From the IMG/VR virus record IMGVR_UViG_3300002161_000006, positions 1 to 39,178 of that record: 39,178 nucleotides of DNA; one strand, written 5' to 3'. The position numbers were made by a program, and so were the translations under genes. Source of the stretch: a virus. The notes below the pieces were generated by a model, which was not told the origin of the DNA, ran no database searches, and saw only the letters and a list, made by a program, of their open reading frames with translations. Below, one piece after another: positions 10,522 through 17,155 of the stretch; the first letter of the stretch is position 1; the number at the start of each line of letters is the position of its first letter.

Positions 10522-13290
10522 TTATGTAACTGTAATAGTTATTGTACCTGTTGTTGCACTTCCAGGAACGTTTAGATTTCTGTCTGTTACGTTCAGAGTA
10601 AATGTATAGATTCCAGGAGTAGATGGAGTTCCTAGAATAATTACATCCCCATTGCTTCCTTGATTTGCTATTAGGCTTGTGCCTGGAGGTATTGCTCCAG
10701 AAGCAATCGTATAACTTGAAATTCCATTACCAAAGCCAGAAGTAACATATGCTACTGTCTTTCTTGGAGAGGTATACGTTGCTATTGGGCTACCAGATGC
10801 AAATGTCCAGTTGGTTGTTGCAACTGTAAATGCTGAAGAATTAACAACAAGATTTGTTGACCCAGATGCACTTCCACCGGAGTTTGTAACTGTCATCGAC
10901 AATAAACCGGCTGAACCTAGAGTTATCTCACCGCTATAAGAAATATTGCCACCGCTAAAATTGTATGTACCATAACCGGTAAATGCAATTCCACCGCTAA
11001 CAGTATATGTTCCAGGAGCAGTTGGTCCACCACTTACTGTAATTGAAGTTACAGTACCTGTGTATGTTCCAAGTGCAAATGTTCCAGCACCATCTAGGCG
11101 TGCAGTTGCTGAGGTAGTTGCTAGCATACTTAAAGTAGGTGCTGGCGCAGGTGCAGGTGCTGGCGCAGGTGCTGGCGCACTTGCAATAACAGTTACTGAA
11201 CGAGTAGCAACTGAATATCCCACTGCATTCGTGGCTCTCATCCAAACATTATGGACACCAGGAGGTAGAGATGCAACAACTGATGCACCTGCCGCACTTG
11301 TCTGATCAACACTACCATTTCCTGTAAAGTCCCATTCAATTGTTGTTGGAGAATTTGCAGAAGTATCAGTAAACGTAATAGACGCTGGGTTTCCTATTGC
11401 AGGGTTTGGACTTACTGCGAAACTTGCTATTGGCAATCCTGCGGGAACTGTTCCACTAGCTACAGTAATATACGCAATTTTTGTAAGAACGTCTGAACCA
11501 CCAGAGTTGGATGCACGTACTCTAACGCTATATTTTCCTGCTGTATAGTATTTGTAAGTTGGTATTGTCACAAATGGATAAACAAACGGAGTGAAATTAC
11601 CATTTCCTTCAAAATCAAATTCTATAAGAGATGGTGAACCAGTTCCTGTCCATGAAAATGTAACTAGACCACCAGATGCAGGGGAAACAGTATTTGCGGT
11701 AAAATCAACTATTGGTGCTGGTGTAAATGCCACATTAGCAAATGGAGCAGAAGTTCCTGCAGCATCAGTACCGGCAACATATGTCAATGGGGCTGGAAAC
11801 AGATCTATGTTGGATATACCATACGCTGTTCTATCTCTAATTACCTGCACGTTCACAGTAGAAGAACCAGTAAGACCTACATCTGATTGTAGCCGAACAT
11901 CTACGTTGAAACTACTCCCACTTGCAGAACCAGTAATCATTATGCCATTTGCCCCCGATGTTTTATTCACCAGTGTTGATAAAGACGAGATTGCATTTAT
12001 TAGACCTACAGCACTTGGTACTGCAGACATTACTAAAGGAATAATATTACCAAATGACCGTGTTTTATCTGCTGTAACTCTAAAATACGCGTTTGCGTCA
12101 TCGATAAATGCCTTGAATGCAGTATCAGCAGCTGTTGGTGATGGGCCATGTGTATATACAATTTGAATTTGAATTGCATTTCCGCCATAGATGAATGCAT
12201 CACGATCAGCAACTGAAGTAAAGTTAAATTTTGTGTTTACATATGCAGTTCCACCAGTCCAACTTCCTGAGCGAATGCAATGTAACTGTGATACTACTTC
12301 AGGAGAAAATGATGTTACAGTGCTTGAATTGCCAGCAATTCCTCTTAGAGAATATCGATTTTCTTCTGCAAGTTGAAGTGTGTTTGCTGTTTCTGTATAT
12401 GCACCAAACATTGTAATTGAACCAAACTTACGACTCATTCTTCTTTCTAGAGAAGGATACCGTACATCATTTGCTGGGAGTGCTAACAGGTCAGCAGGTG
12501 CTTGTCTGCCGTCCTGAACAAATGGGATTGAACTGATGCTTTCAACAGCGGCAGTAGGTAAATCTAGTCTGCTTACTGCCCATTTTGCAGCAGCAAGCAA
12601 CTTATCCCAATCCTGTGAATATGGTTGAGCCTCAAGTTGGGGTACTGTTATAGGAATCGCAATATTAGCATCGCTATTAAAAGCGGTATTTAGGTCAGAA
12701 TCTAGTGCAGTAAAATCTGTTAGATTGTTAATGAACTTTCCTACTGCACCATTACCCCCAGTTATTGCTGGGTCATCAATTAACTGACCTACAACTTCAC
12801 GTATTGCATTATATTCATATCTTACACCATCTGCTTCCACCTGTGGCCAAATTTGATTCCAGCCCCCATTTCCTGTACCAACAGGAAAACGTCCTAGACC
12901 GGTATAAACATAAAGAACAGCGCTGTTGTTTCCTGTGCGCTCGAGCCATAGGTCACCAGTGGTTGGAGATCCAGGTGCTGGATCTCCAGGTGAAGTAAAA
13001 CTTATCGTTCCCATTGTTCTCCACGTGATGGGAACTGTTGATGTACATAATTTTAGAACCTCAGCAGCAGAGTCATACCAAAGTTGCCCTGCAGTGGGGT
13101 ATAAAGGAGCAGTTGAATCTGCAAAGTTCTCAAGCAGCCTCAACAGGTTTTCTTGCTGTGCTTTACCGTAGTTTGCAGCGCCTTTGCCAGTTAGCACGAG
13201 TGATGTTGCAGTTGTTACAGTAGAAGCAACAGGCACTGAAATAGAAGTCTTTCCTACAATGGTAGGATTTTTCCAGACTAGAGTATACAT
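10522..13290 (-). CDS. Large virion fibre/adhesin with PKD and Ig-like domains (922 aa)
   Basis: Residues 1-75 (GKGAANYGKAQQENLLRLLE followed by NFADSTAPLYPTAGQLWYD) match the N-terminal block of T4-like phage fibre proteins (QEN-l-LLENFA---P--PT-GQLWYD), probably the virion-attachment part. About 140-500 is a long unassigned shaft or domain. Two PKD-type domains follow at about 525-611 and 618-703 (each with EFDFEGNG or EWDFTGNG). Then comes an AP linker (704-719), further Ig-like repeats, and a He_PIG-like domain at 855-922 (GAIPPGTSL, GTPSTPGIYTFTLNVTD). Such domains bind polysaccharide or other surface molecules, so host attachment is likely. ATG at 13288-13290; a late promoter lies about 65 bases upstream. 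Confidence 0.82.
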   Translation of the reverse strand: MYTLVWKNPTIVGKTSISVPVASTVTTATSLVLTGKGAANYGKAQQENLLRLLENFADSTAPLYPTAGQLWYDSAAEVLKLCTSTVPITWRTMGTISFTSPGDPAPGSPTTGDLWLERTGNNSAVLYVYTGLGRFPVGTGNGGWNQIWPQVEADGVRYEYNAIREVVGQLIDDPAITGGNGAVGKFINNLTDFTALDSDLNTAFNSDANIAIPITVPQLEAQPYSQDWDKLLAAAKWAVSRLDLPTAAVESISSIPFVQDGRQAPADLLALPANDVRYPSLERRMSRKFGSITMFGAYTETANTLQLAEENRYSLRGIAGNSSTVTSFSPEVVSQLHCIRSGSWTGGTAYVNTKFNFTSVADRDAFIYGGNAIQIQIVYTHGPSPTAADTAFKAFIDDANAYFRVTADKTRSFGNIIPLVMSAVPSAVGLINAISSLSTLVNKTSGANGIMITGSASGSSFNVDVRLQSDVGLTGSSTVNVQVIRDRTAYGISNIDLFPAPLTYVAGTDAAGTSAPFANVAFTPAPIVDFTANTVSPASGGLVTFSWTGTGSPSLIEFDFEGNGNFTPFVYPFVTIPTYKYYTAGKYSVRVRASNSGGSDVLTKIAYITVASGTVPAGLPIASFAVSPNPAIGNPASITFTDTSANSPTTIEWDFTGNGSVDQTSAAGASVVASLPPGVHNVWMRATNAVGYSVATRSVTVIASAPAPAPAPAPAPAPTLSMLATTSATARLDGAGTFALGTYTGTVTSITVSGGPTAPGTYTVSGGIAFTGYGTYNFSGGNISYSGEITLGSAGLLSMTVTNSGGSASGSTNLVVNSSAFTVATTNWTFASGSPIATYTSPRKTVAYVTSGFGNGISSYTIASGAIPPGTSLIANQGSNGDVIILGTPSTPGIYTFTLNVTDRNLNVPGSATTGTITITVT
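11138..11180. repeat. Short tandem GGTGCTGGCGCA-type repeat coding for an Ala-Pro linker
   Basis: Repeats of GGTGC(T/A) and GGCGCA over about 43 bases code on the minus strand for the alternating Ala-Pro linker (residues 704-719) of the fibre. Repeats of this type change length by slippage, which would alter the distance between the PKD part and the C-terminal domains without breaking the frame in 6-base steps. Confidence 0.8.
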
Positions 13291-13353
13291 TCATCTTCCT
13301 TTCACCGGCTTGAAAATATGGCGTGGTGCAACCGGTTTTAAGCATCCACTGCT

Positions 13354-13361
13354 TATTTACG
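13354..13361 (-). promoter_or_regulatory. Late promoter-like CGTAAATA
   Basis: Minus-strand CGTAAATA, six of eight matches to the T4 late consensus TATAAATA, 63 bases before the fibre gene start at 13290 and just behind the PhoH terminator. The distance is longer than at the other sites, so confidence is moderate. Confidence 0.45.
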
Positions 13362-13374
13362 CGGAAAAGACAAA

Positions 13375-13392
13375 GGGGGTCTTAAGACCCCC
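13375..13392 (-). terminator. Intrinsic terminator after phoH
   Basis: Perfect palindrome GGGGGTCTTAAGACCCCC. On the minus strand it is followed by TTTGTCTTTT, a U-rich tail. It ends transcription from the phoH gene before the fibre gene. Confidence 0.85.
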
Positions 13393-13413
13393 ATTATTGC
13401 TAAAGTTTCCTCC

Positions 13414-14172
13414 TTATGCTCGTAGGATAGATGGTTCTTGAGAAGACCTCTGTGTTTTGGTCTCAGGAGAATCAAGGTATGTTAGGAGTTCCCTAACTAT
13501 CTCTGAGCGCACGCAGTCCTGATTTGTAAAGCGAATAACATTTATATTGCGGCTGACGCCTGCCAATTTTCTGCTTATCCACCTTAGTCCATTCTCACTG
13601 CCACCACGTAAATCACTTTGAGTATCATCTCCATTAATGGCAAACTGACTGTATTCACCAATCCGTGTCACAAACAACTTCATTTGCTCTACAGTTGTGT
13701 TTTGCGCCTCATCTAGAATGACATAACAGTTGTTGAAGGTACGACCCCTCATATAGGCAAGAGGCGCAAATTCAATTTTGCCACTGTCAAGAAGTTTCTT
13801 TGACATAGTTGGACCAACTAGGTCATTCAAAGCATCTAGTAATGGGAGAAGATACGGTTGAATTTTTTCTTCAAAGGTGCCAGGAAGGAAACCTAGATTT
13901 TCTCCGGCTTCGCACACTGGACGTGTAATGACTACTTTTGAAACTTGGTTGCTTAGTAACTTTGAGACTGCTACCGACATTGCGATGAAGGACTTACCTG
14001 ACCCAGCAGGACCTGCGCCAATTGTGAGAGTTGATTCTTCTAGCGACTCTTTATACAGTCGCTGAGATTCATTTTTTGGAAGTGGATTGAATTTTATCCG
14101 AATTACTTTTGCACTTTCTTCATTAATTGGTTGAGGATAGCGCTGTTTTGCTACTGCTAATCGACGTCCCAT
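13414..14172 (-). CDS. phoH: PhoH-like ATPase (252 aa)
   Basis: Walker A is GPAGSGKS at 54-61 and Walker B VILDEAQN at 151-158. Other PhoH signatures are VVITRPVCEAGENLGFLPG (80-98), FAPLAYMRGRTF (135-146) and INGDDTQSDLRGGSENGL in the sensor region. PhoH is an RNA-related P-loop ATPase, structurally near helicase core domains, widespread in T4-like phages of freshwater and sea. Its exact phage role (RNA processing, phosphate response) is not settled. ATG at 14170-14172 has a GGAGGAAATA leader. It is followed by a strong terminator. Confidence 0.95.
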   Translation of the reverse strand: MGRRLAVAKQRYPQPINEESAKVIRIKFNPLPKNESQRLYKESLEESTLTIGAGPAGSGKSFIAMSVAVSKLLSNQVSKVVITRPVCEAGENLGFLPGTFEEKIQPYLLPLLDALNDLVGPTMSKKLLDSGKIEFAPLAYMRGRTFNNCYVILDEAQNTTVEQMKLFVTRIGEYSQFAINGDDTQSDLRGGSENGLRWISRKLAGVSRNINVIRFTNQDCVRSEIVRELLTYLDSPETKTQRSSQEPSILRA

Positions 14173-14205
14173 TATTTCCTCCTACAGGAAGGGCCGTTTG
14201 GATAT

Positions 14206-14226
14206 CCGGAGTTAAATAAACTCCGG
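14206..14226 (-). other. Intergenic hairpin (8-bp GC-rich stem)
   Basis: CCGGAGTT (14206-14213), AAATA loop, AACTCCGG (14219-14226). It lies in the 179-base gap between 14352-14711 and phoH and could terminate or attenuate transcription, but no U-run follows on the minus strand. Nothing else in this gap could be assigned; a 66-codon frame (14123-14323) overlapping phoH is doubtful. Confidence 0.5.
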
Positions 14227-14351
14227 GGCTTCGACAAACAGAGGGGCTGATAAATTTGCAACGAGGCGAAATGACCATTTCTTGCTCGAACATGGTGTAG
14301 GATAAGCCCTTGCTTGTATTCATATCAGGCGTTTTAAACCCTGAAGTGAAA

Positions 14352-14711
14352 TTAGTCTTGACGTGCCAGAACGTACTTCATCCAGTCAACTGGACAAGGT
14401 CCTGCTCCCCAAGGCATTTCTTTTCCTGCTTGTAGGCAGTCCTTGAGAAACTGTGCTAGTTTGACTGTCTCTTCTGGCGTCAATGATTTGATTGATTCAA
14501 CGACCTCAACAGATGTTGCACCAATTGAACCTGGATTTCTAAGCCCTGGCACAGTTGGCCTTACACCTTCATTGAAGTACTGTGATAGCCAACTAAGAAC
14601 AAATGTTTGATAGTGATTTGTTACTTTTCCAGCCTTGATAATCTCATCTAGAGTCAGGTCAACGAGTTGTTCAGAGTGACCTTCATTTGTGATTGAGCGA
14701 TGTAGATTCAT
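14352..14711 (-). CDS. Hypothetical protein (119 aa), late
   Basis: MNLHRSITNEGHSEQLVDLT, then LDEIIKAGKVTNHYQTFVLS, SIKSLTPEETVKLAQFLKD and the end CPVDWMKYVLARQD. Mostly helical; no known motif. ATG at 14709-14711 is 27 bases downstream of a perfect TATAAATA late promoter, so it is expressed late. Function unknown. Confidence 0.75.
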   Translation of the reverse strand: MNLHRSITNEGHSEQLVDLTLDEIIKAGKVTNHYQTFVLSWLSQYFNEGVRPTVPGLRNPGSIGATSVEVVESIKSLTPEETVKLAQFLKDCLQAGKEMPWGAGPCPVDWMKYVLARQD

Positions 14712-14737
14712 GATATGCTCTCAGGTTAGGATAAAAT

Positions 14738-14745
14738 TATTTATA
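14738..14745 (-). promoter_or_regulatory. Late promoter TATAAATA (minus)
   Basis: Exact T4 late consensus on the minus strand, 27 bases before the ATG of 14352-14711. It forms a divergent pair with the plus-strand site at 14767-14774. Confidence 0.85.
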
Positions 14746-14766
14746 GAAACGTGGTCATCTTTGCAT

Positions 14767-14774
14767 CATAAATA
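14767..14774 (+). promoter_or_regulatory. Late promoter CATAAATA (plus)
   Basis: Seven of eight matches to TATAAATA on the plus strand, 32 bases before the ATG of 14806-15030. One of only two plus-strand late promoters seen, each in front of one of the two plus-strand genes. Confidence 0.8.
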
Positions 14775-14805
14775 AATTTATAGCGCATATCAATATGGGA
14801 GATAT

Positions 14806-15030
14806 ATGGCCGAAAACACAGATGGTGAGTACTTTACAGACGTTCCGAGAACTTCTATCCCTAATGCAGATACCTGGGATACCCTATCTGCAAATCAACT
14901 AATTGAAACAAAAAATACGCTGATGAGTCAATTATTTGCATTTCAGAATAGACCTGAGATTGCAAAAACATTGCAAAAAGGAATTGCGAGGCTTGATGCG
15001 CTTATTTCTTTGCGGTCAGTCGGGTCTTAA
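14806..15030 (+). CDS. Conserved late hypothetical protein (74 aa), plus strand
   Basis: MAENTDGEYFTDVPRTS, then LSANQLIETKNTLMSQLFAF and KTLQKGIARLDALISLRS. The QLIE-KN-LM-Q-FAFQ...P-IAK-LQ-GIARLD-LI pattern looks like a small conserved protein of T4-like phages with no assigned role. GGGAG lies six bases before the ATG and a CATAAATA late promoter upstream. Its last 29 bases overlap convergently the end of clpP, so opposite transcripts would collide here. Confidence 0.78.
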   Translation: MAENTDGEYFTDVPRTSIPNADTWDTLSANQLIETKNTLMSQLFAFQNRPEIAKTLQKGIARLDALISLRSVGS

Positions 15031-15622
15031 TAGGTAGTTGGACTTCAGCGAAATCAACAACTCTATCAACTAGACCGAACTTTTTAAGTTCGATAGGTGT
15101 AAGGTACCTATCAGACGGTGAAAATAAAACGTCACGTATTTGACGCTCATTCATTGCTGAGTGTCTAAGGAAGTGGCGAATAAAGCGTTGCTCCAGCATT
15201 TTATAAGAAGTTTGTGTGGCAAGTAGTTCGTGGTGCTTGCCGCTAAAATAACCAGCAAATTGATGTGCCATAACTTCTGTATTTTTAGTGATTGCACGAT
15301 GGCCTTTTGCACCGCCGGAAAGTAGTAGCACCCCCATTGACATAATATTCCCAACTCCAACCGTAGCAATTGGAATTCTAGAAGTATCCATCAAGTCAAT
15401 GATAGCAAATCCTTCTGCACATTCACCACCCACTGTATTCAGAATAAGAGTGAGGTGAGAACGTTCTCTCTGCAGAATGTTTGATTTAAGAATAAAATCA
15501 CACGCTGCATATGATTTCTCTTCATCAACTTCACCAAAAAATAAATGAACACCCAAAGCATCTAAACTAATGGTGTCGTATTGATTTCCTGATTGGTCTT
15601 GGTCTTCAGGTTTCTTCTGCAT
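15002..15622 (-). CDS. clpP: ClpP-like serine protease (206 aa)
   Basis: The catalytic triad can be placed at S95 (GNIMSMG), H120 (MAHQFAG) and D171 (SPSDRYLTP), the same order and nearly the same numbering as in E. coli ClpP (S97, H122, D171). The strand LILNTVGGECAEGFAIIDLM and the C-terminal LTPIELKKFGLVDRV are typical. Phage ClpP-like proteins may act as head-maturation proteases or on regulators; no fused capsid or portal gene is next to it here. ATG at 15620-15622 with AGAGGG upstream and a TGTAAATA late promoter. The first 28 residues are copied in the chimeric gene 15717-16121. Confidence 0.9.
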   Translation of the reverse strand: MQKKPEDQDQSGNQYDTISLDALGVHLFFGEVDEEKSYAACDFILKSNILQRERSHLTLILNTVGGECAEGFAIIDLMDTSRIPIATVGVGNIMSMGVLLLSGGAKGHRAITKNTEVMAHQFAGYFSGKHHELLATQTSYKMLEQRFIRHFLRHSAMNERQIRDVLFSPSDRYLTPIELKKFGLVDRVVDFAEVQLPIKTRLTAKK

Positions 15623-15657
15623 CTAATATCCCTCTGCGGGGTAACCTTACCGATTTC

Positions 15658-15665
15658 TATTTACA
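15658..15665 (-). promoter_or_regulatory. Late promoter TGTAAATA
   Basis: Seven of eight matches to TATAAATA on the minus strand, about 36 bases before the clpP start. Confidence 0.7.
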
Positions 15666-15692
15666 GACAAAACAACCTCGTTTTGGGAGGGT

Positions 15693-15713
15693 GTATTTCA
15701 TAATATGAAATAC
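15693..15713 (-). terminator. Hairpin behind the chimeric gene
   Basis: GTATTTCA (15693-15700), TAATA loop, TGAAATAC (15706-15713), three bases after the stop of 15717-16121. AT-rich and without a run of U directly after it, so it may be a weak terminator or an mRNA-end stem. Confidence 0.5.
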
Positions 15714-15716
15714 AGG

Positions 15717-16121
15717 TCATTCAATGACTTCCAGCCCCCAATCAACTTCCAAGCAATTTTTTGAATACCACTCCATCCAGTCGATTTCCTGACCTCGGAA
15801 AGCCCTCATTATCTGTGAAAACAGAGGTGTTTTTGCGTATTTTTGAGCCATCTGCTTAACATCCATGTCAGCCGCGGTGCCCGAAATAATTGCAATAATA
15901 ACCTGCTCACGAGCGTCTTCAATCACCTCGCTGATGGTGCGCTGAACTAATTCAATCGGCTTAGTTGATTTTCCAACCATTACAAAAGCAGCCCTGAGGT
16001 CGTCAGCAGTTCCAGCAGCAACTGCGCGTGCAATGTCACCGAAGAAGAGGTGAACGCCCAGTGAGTTGAGCGATATGTCGTCGTACGTCAGAGCTTCCTG
16101 ATCCTGCGATCTACGGGTCAT
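15717..16121 (-). CDS. Chimera: ClpP N-terminus fused to RNA-ligase (Rnl1) C-terminal domain (134 aa)
   Basis: Residues 3-28 (SQDQEALTYDDISLNSLGVH plus LFFG) align with ClpP 5-30; with the next two residues, 16 of 26 positions are identical. From residue 29 to the end the protein aligns with RNA ligase 266-369 with one 2-residue gap. Matching blocks are D-[IV]-A-R, DDL---F--V-K---P, then LF--IMRA--G-EI---EWY-K--LE, with 17 of 34 identical in the last block. No ClpP catalytic residue and no ligase nucleotidyltransferase motif remain. In T4 Rnl1 the C-terminal domain is the tRNA-specific part, so this may be a stand-alone RNA-binding protein; this is inference. ATG at 16119-16121, GGAG 7-8 bases upstream, and GCTAAATA in late-promoter position. 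Confidence 0.85.
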   Translation of the reverse strand: MTRRSQDQEALTYDDISLNSLGVHLFFGDIARAVAAGTADDLRAAFVMVGKSTKPIELVQRTISEVIEDAREQVIIAIISGTAADMDVKQMAQKYAKTPLFSQIMRAFRGQEIDWMEWYSKNCLEVDWGLEVIE

Positions 16122-16153
16122 CTGTGTCTCCAGCAGAGCTGAACGAGCTGAAG

Positions 16154-16161
16154 TATTTAGC
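16154..16161 (-). promoter_or_regulatory. Late promoter-like GCTAAATA
   Basis: Minus strand, 33 bases before the chimera start, nearly the same distance as the clpP late promoter from clpP (36), as expected if promoter and gene start were duplicated together. Confidence 0.55.
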
Positions 16162-16266
16162 GAACCGGGCGAGGGGTGCTGAATTTTACCTGGTGAAATG
16201 CAGGTTAGAGGATCTCGACGACCTACGCGTGAAGGTGATAGTGTGATGAAGTATGTGTCTTGAGTT

Positions 16267-16274
16267 CATAAATA
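16267..16274 (+). promoter_or_regulatory. Late promoter CATAAATA (plus)
   Basis: Plus strand, 21 bases before the ATG of the HNH gene; identical to the site before 14806-15030. Confidence 0.75.
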
Positions 16275-16294
16275 CACTTCAAATGGAGAACATA

Positions 16295-17155
16295 ATGAAC
16301 TTTAAAACGTGGTATGAACAGCACCGCAGCAATCCCAACTGGGCAATTAACCTAAAAAAGCTTGATGAACCGCTATACAAAAAAGTTGCTTCATCCGTTG
16401 GCGATCGTTGGGCAGAGAAGGCCTATACCTTCATCAATCAGCTTTCTTCAAGACCTGTATGCCGCTGCGGTGCAGAGAGACCGTGGTATGGTCGTAGCTA
16501 TGCGCTGAGATGTAGTGTGCGGTGCTCAAATATTGAGACGGCTTCTTTTCGTGCGACAACTCTCAAGGCTAGAAGCGAAGAACAGAAAAAGAAAGTGGCC
16601 GCCAAGGCGCGTGCAACAAGCATTGAAAGATATGGCGAAGATTATGCAACTGCCCGGGCAAAAAAGCGATCAGCAAGCACTATCTCGCGTACTGAAAATG
16701 CTAGGAAGAAATCAATGCTTATTCGCTATGGAGTTTCAAATCCCGCGCAACTTGAAGAGGCACAGCAAAAGCGCAAATTAACCTACTCAAAGAGAACTGA
16801 TGAACAGCGAGAGGCAACAAGACTAAAGAACTTTGCAACAAGATGCGCTAGAGGCATATCATTGCCTAATGATCATCCCTCAATCTTTAAGTCAAAGAAA
16901 TCCTACACTCGTCGGGTGAGATACCTAACAAATGTTTCTGTGAAGCAGCATGGGCTTTTTTCAAGCAGATCACGAGAGCAACATGTAGATCACATCTTCT
17001 CTGTGCTAGATGGCTACAGGCATCATGTCTCACCAGAAGTATTAGCACATCCTGCAAACCTCAGGCTGCTGTGCGCAAGCAATAACAGCCGAAAAAACTC
17101 ACGCTCAGATATCACCATCGATGAGCTGTTCGCCCGCATCGAGCACTGCAAGTGA
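16295..17155 (+). CDS. HNH homing-type endonuclease (286 aa)
   Basis: ATG at 16295 (MNFKTWYEQHRSNPNWAINL) has GGAG at normal distance; earlier in-frame starts precede the ribosome-binding site. A four-cysteine zinc knuckle lies at C56, C58, C73, C77. A basic central region contains RYGVSNPAQ, a motif of phage HNH proteins with repeated DNA-binding modules. The HNH core is at 230-267: HVDHIFSVLDGY, AHPANLRLL, NNSRKN. Free-standing HNH proteins of this kind cut sites in related phages and spread by repair. It runs against all its neighbours, has its own late promoter, and its last 51 bases overlap the end of the RNA-ligase gene antisense. Its position between RNA ligase and the chimera suggests insertion there. 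Confidence 0.88.
   Translation: MNFKTWYEQHRSNPNWAINLKKLDEPLYKKVASSVGDRWAEKAYTFINQLSSRPVCRCGAERPWYGRSYALRCSVRCSNIETASFRATTLKARSEEQKKKVAAKARATSIERYGEDYATARAKKRSASTISRTENARKKSMLIRYGVSNPAQLEEAQQKRKLTYSKRTDEQREATRLKNFATRCARGISLPNDHPSIFKSKKSYTRRVRYLTNVSVKQHGLFSSRSREQHVDHIFSVLDGYRHHVSPEVLAHPANLRLLCASNNSRKNSRSDITIDELFARIEHCK

Noticed and set aside
11591-12166. Plus-strand frame of 191 codons opposite the PKD fibre
   Set aside because: Antisense shadow of a clear structural gene, without start signals.
14123-14323. Minus-strand frame of 66 codons between phoH and 14352-14711
   Set aside because: It overlaps the first 50 bases of phoH and its ribosome-binding site, runs through a hairpin, and has no good ribosome-binding site of its own. 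The piece RSPGVYL resembles tail-sheath beginnings, but this is too little to call a gene.
14173-14351. tRNA in the phoH gap
   Set aside because: A GTTCGAG that could be a T-loop lies on the minus strand, but the flanking bases do not form a T-stem or an acceptor stem.
14352-14711. Third relative of the ligase C-terminal motif (CPVDWMKYV end)
   Set aside because: Only a few positions (F, GKE, DWM) match and the spacing differs, so relation to the IMRA--G-EI---EWY block cannot be supported.
16162-16266. Possible small plus-strand gene or RNA between the chimera and the HNH gene
   Set aside because: Only a 21-codon frame without a ribosome-binding site was found, and no stable fold beyond chance was visible by eye.
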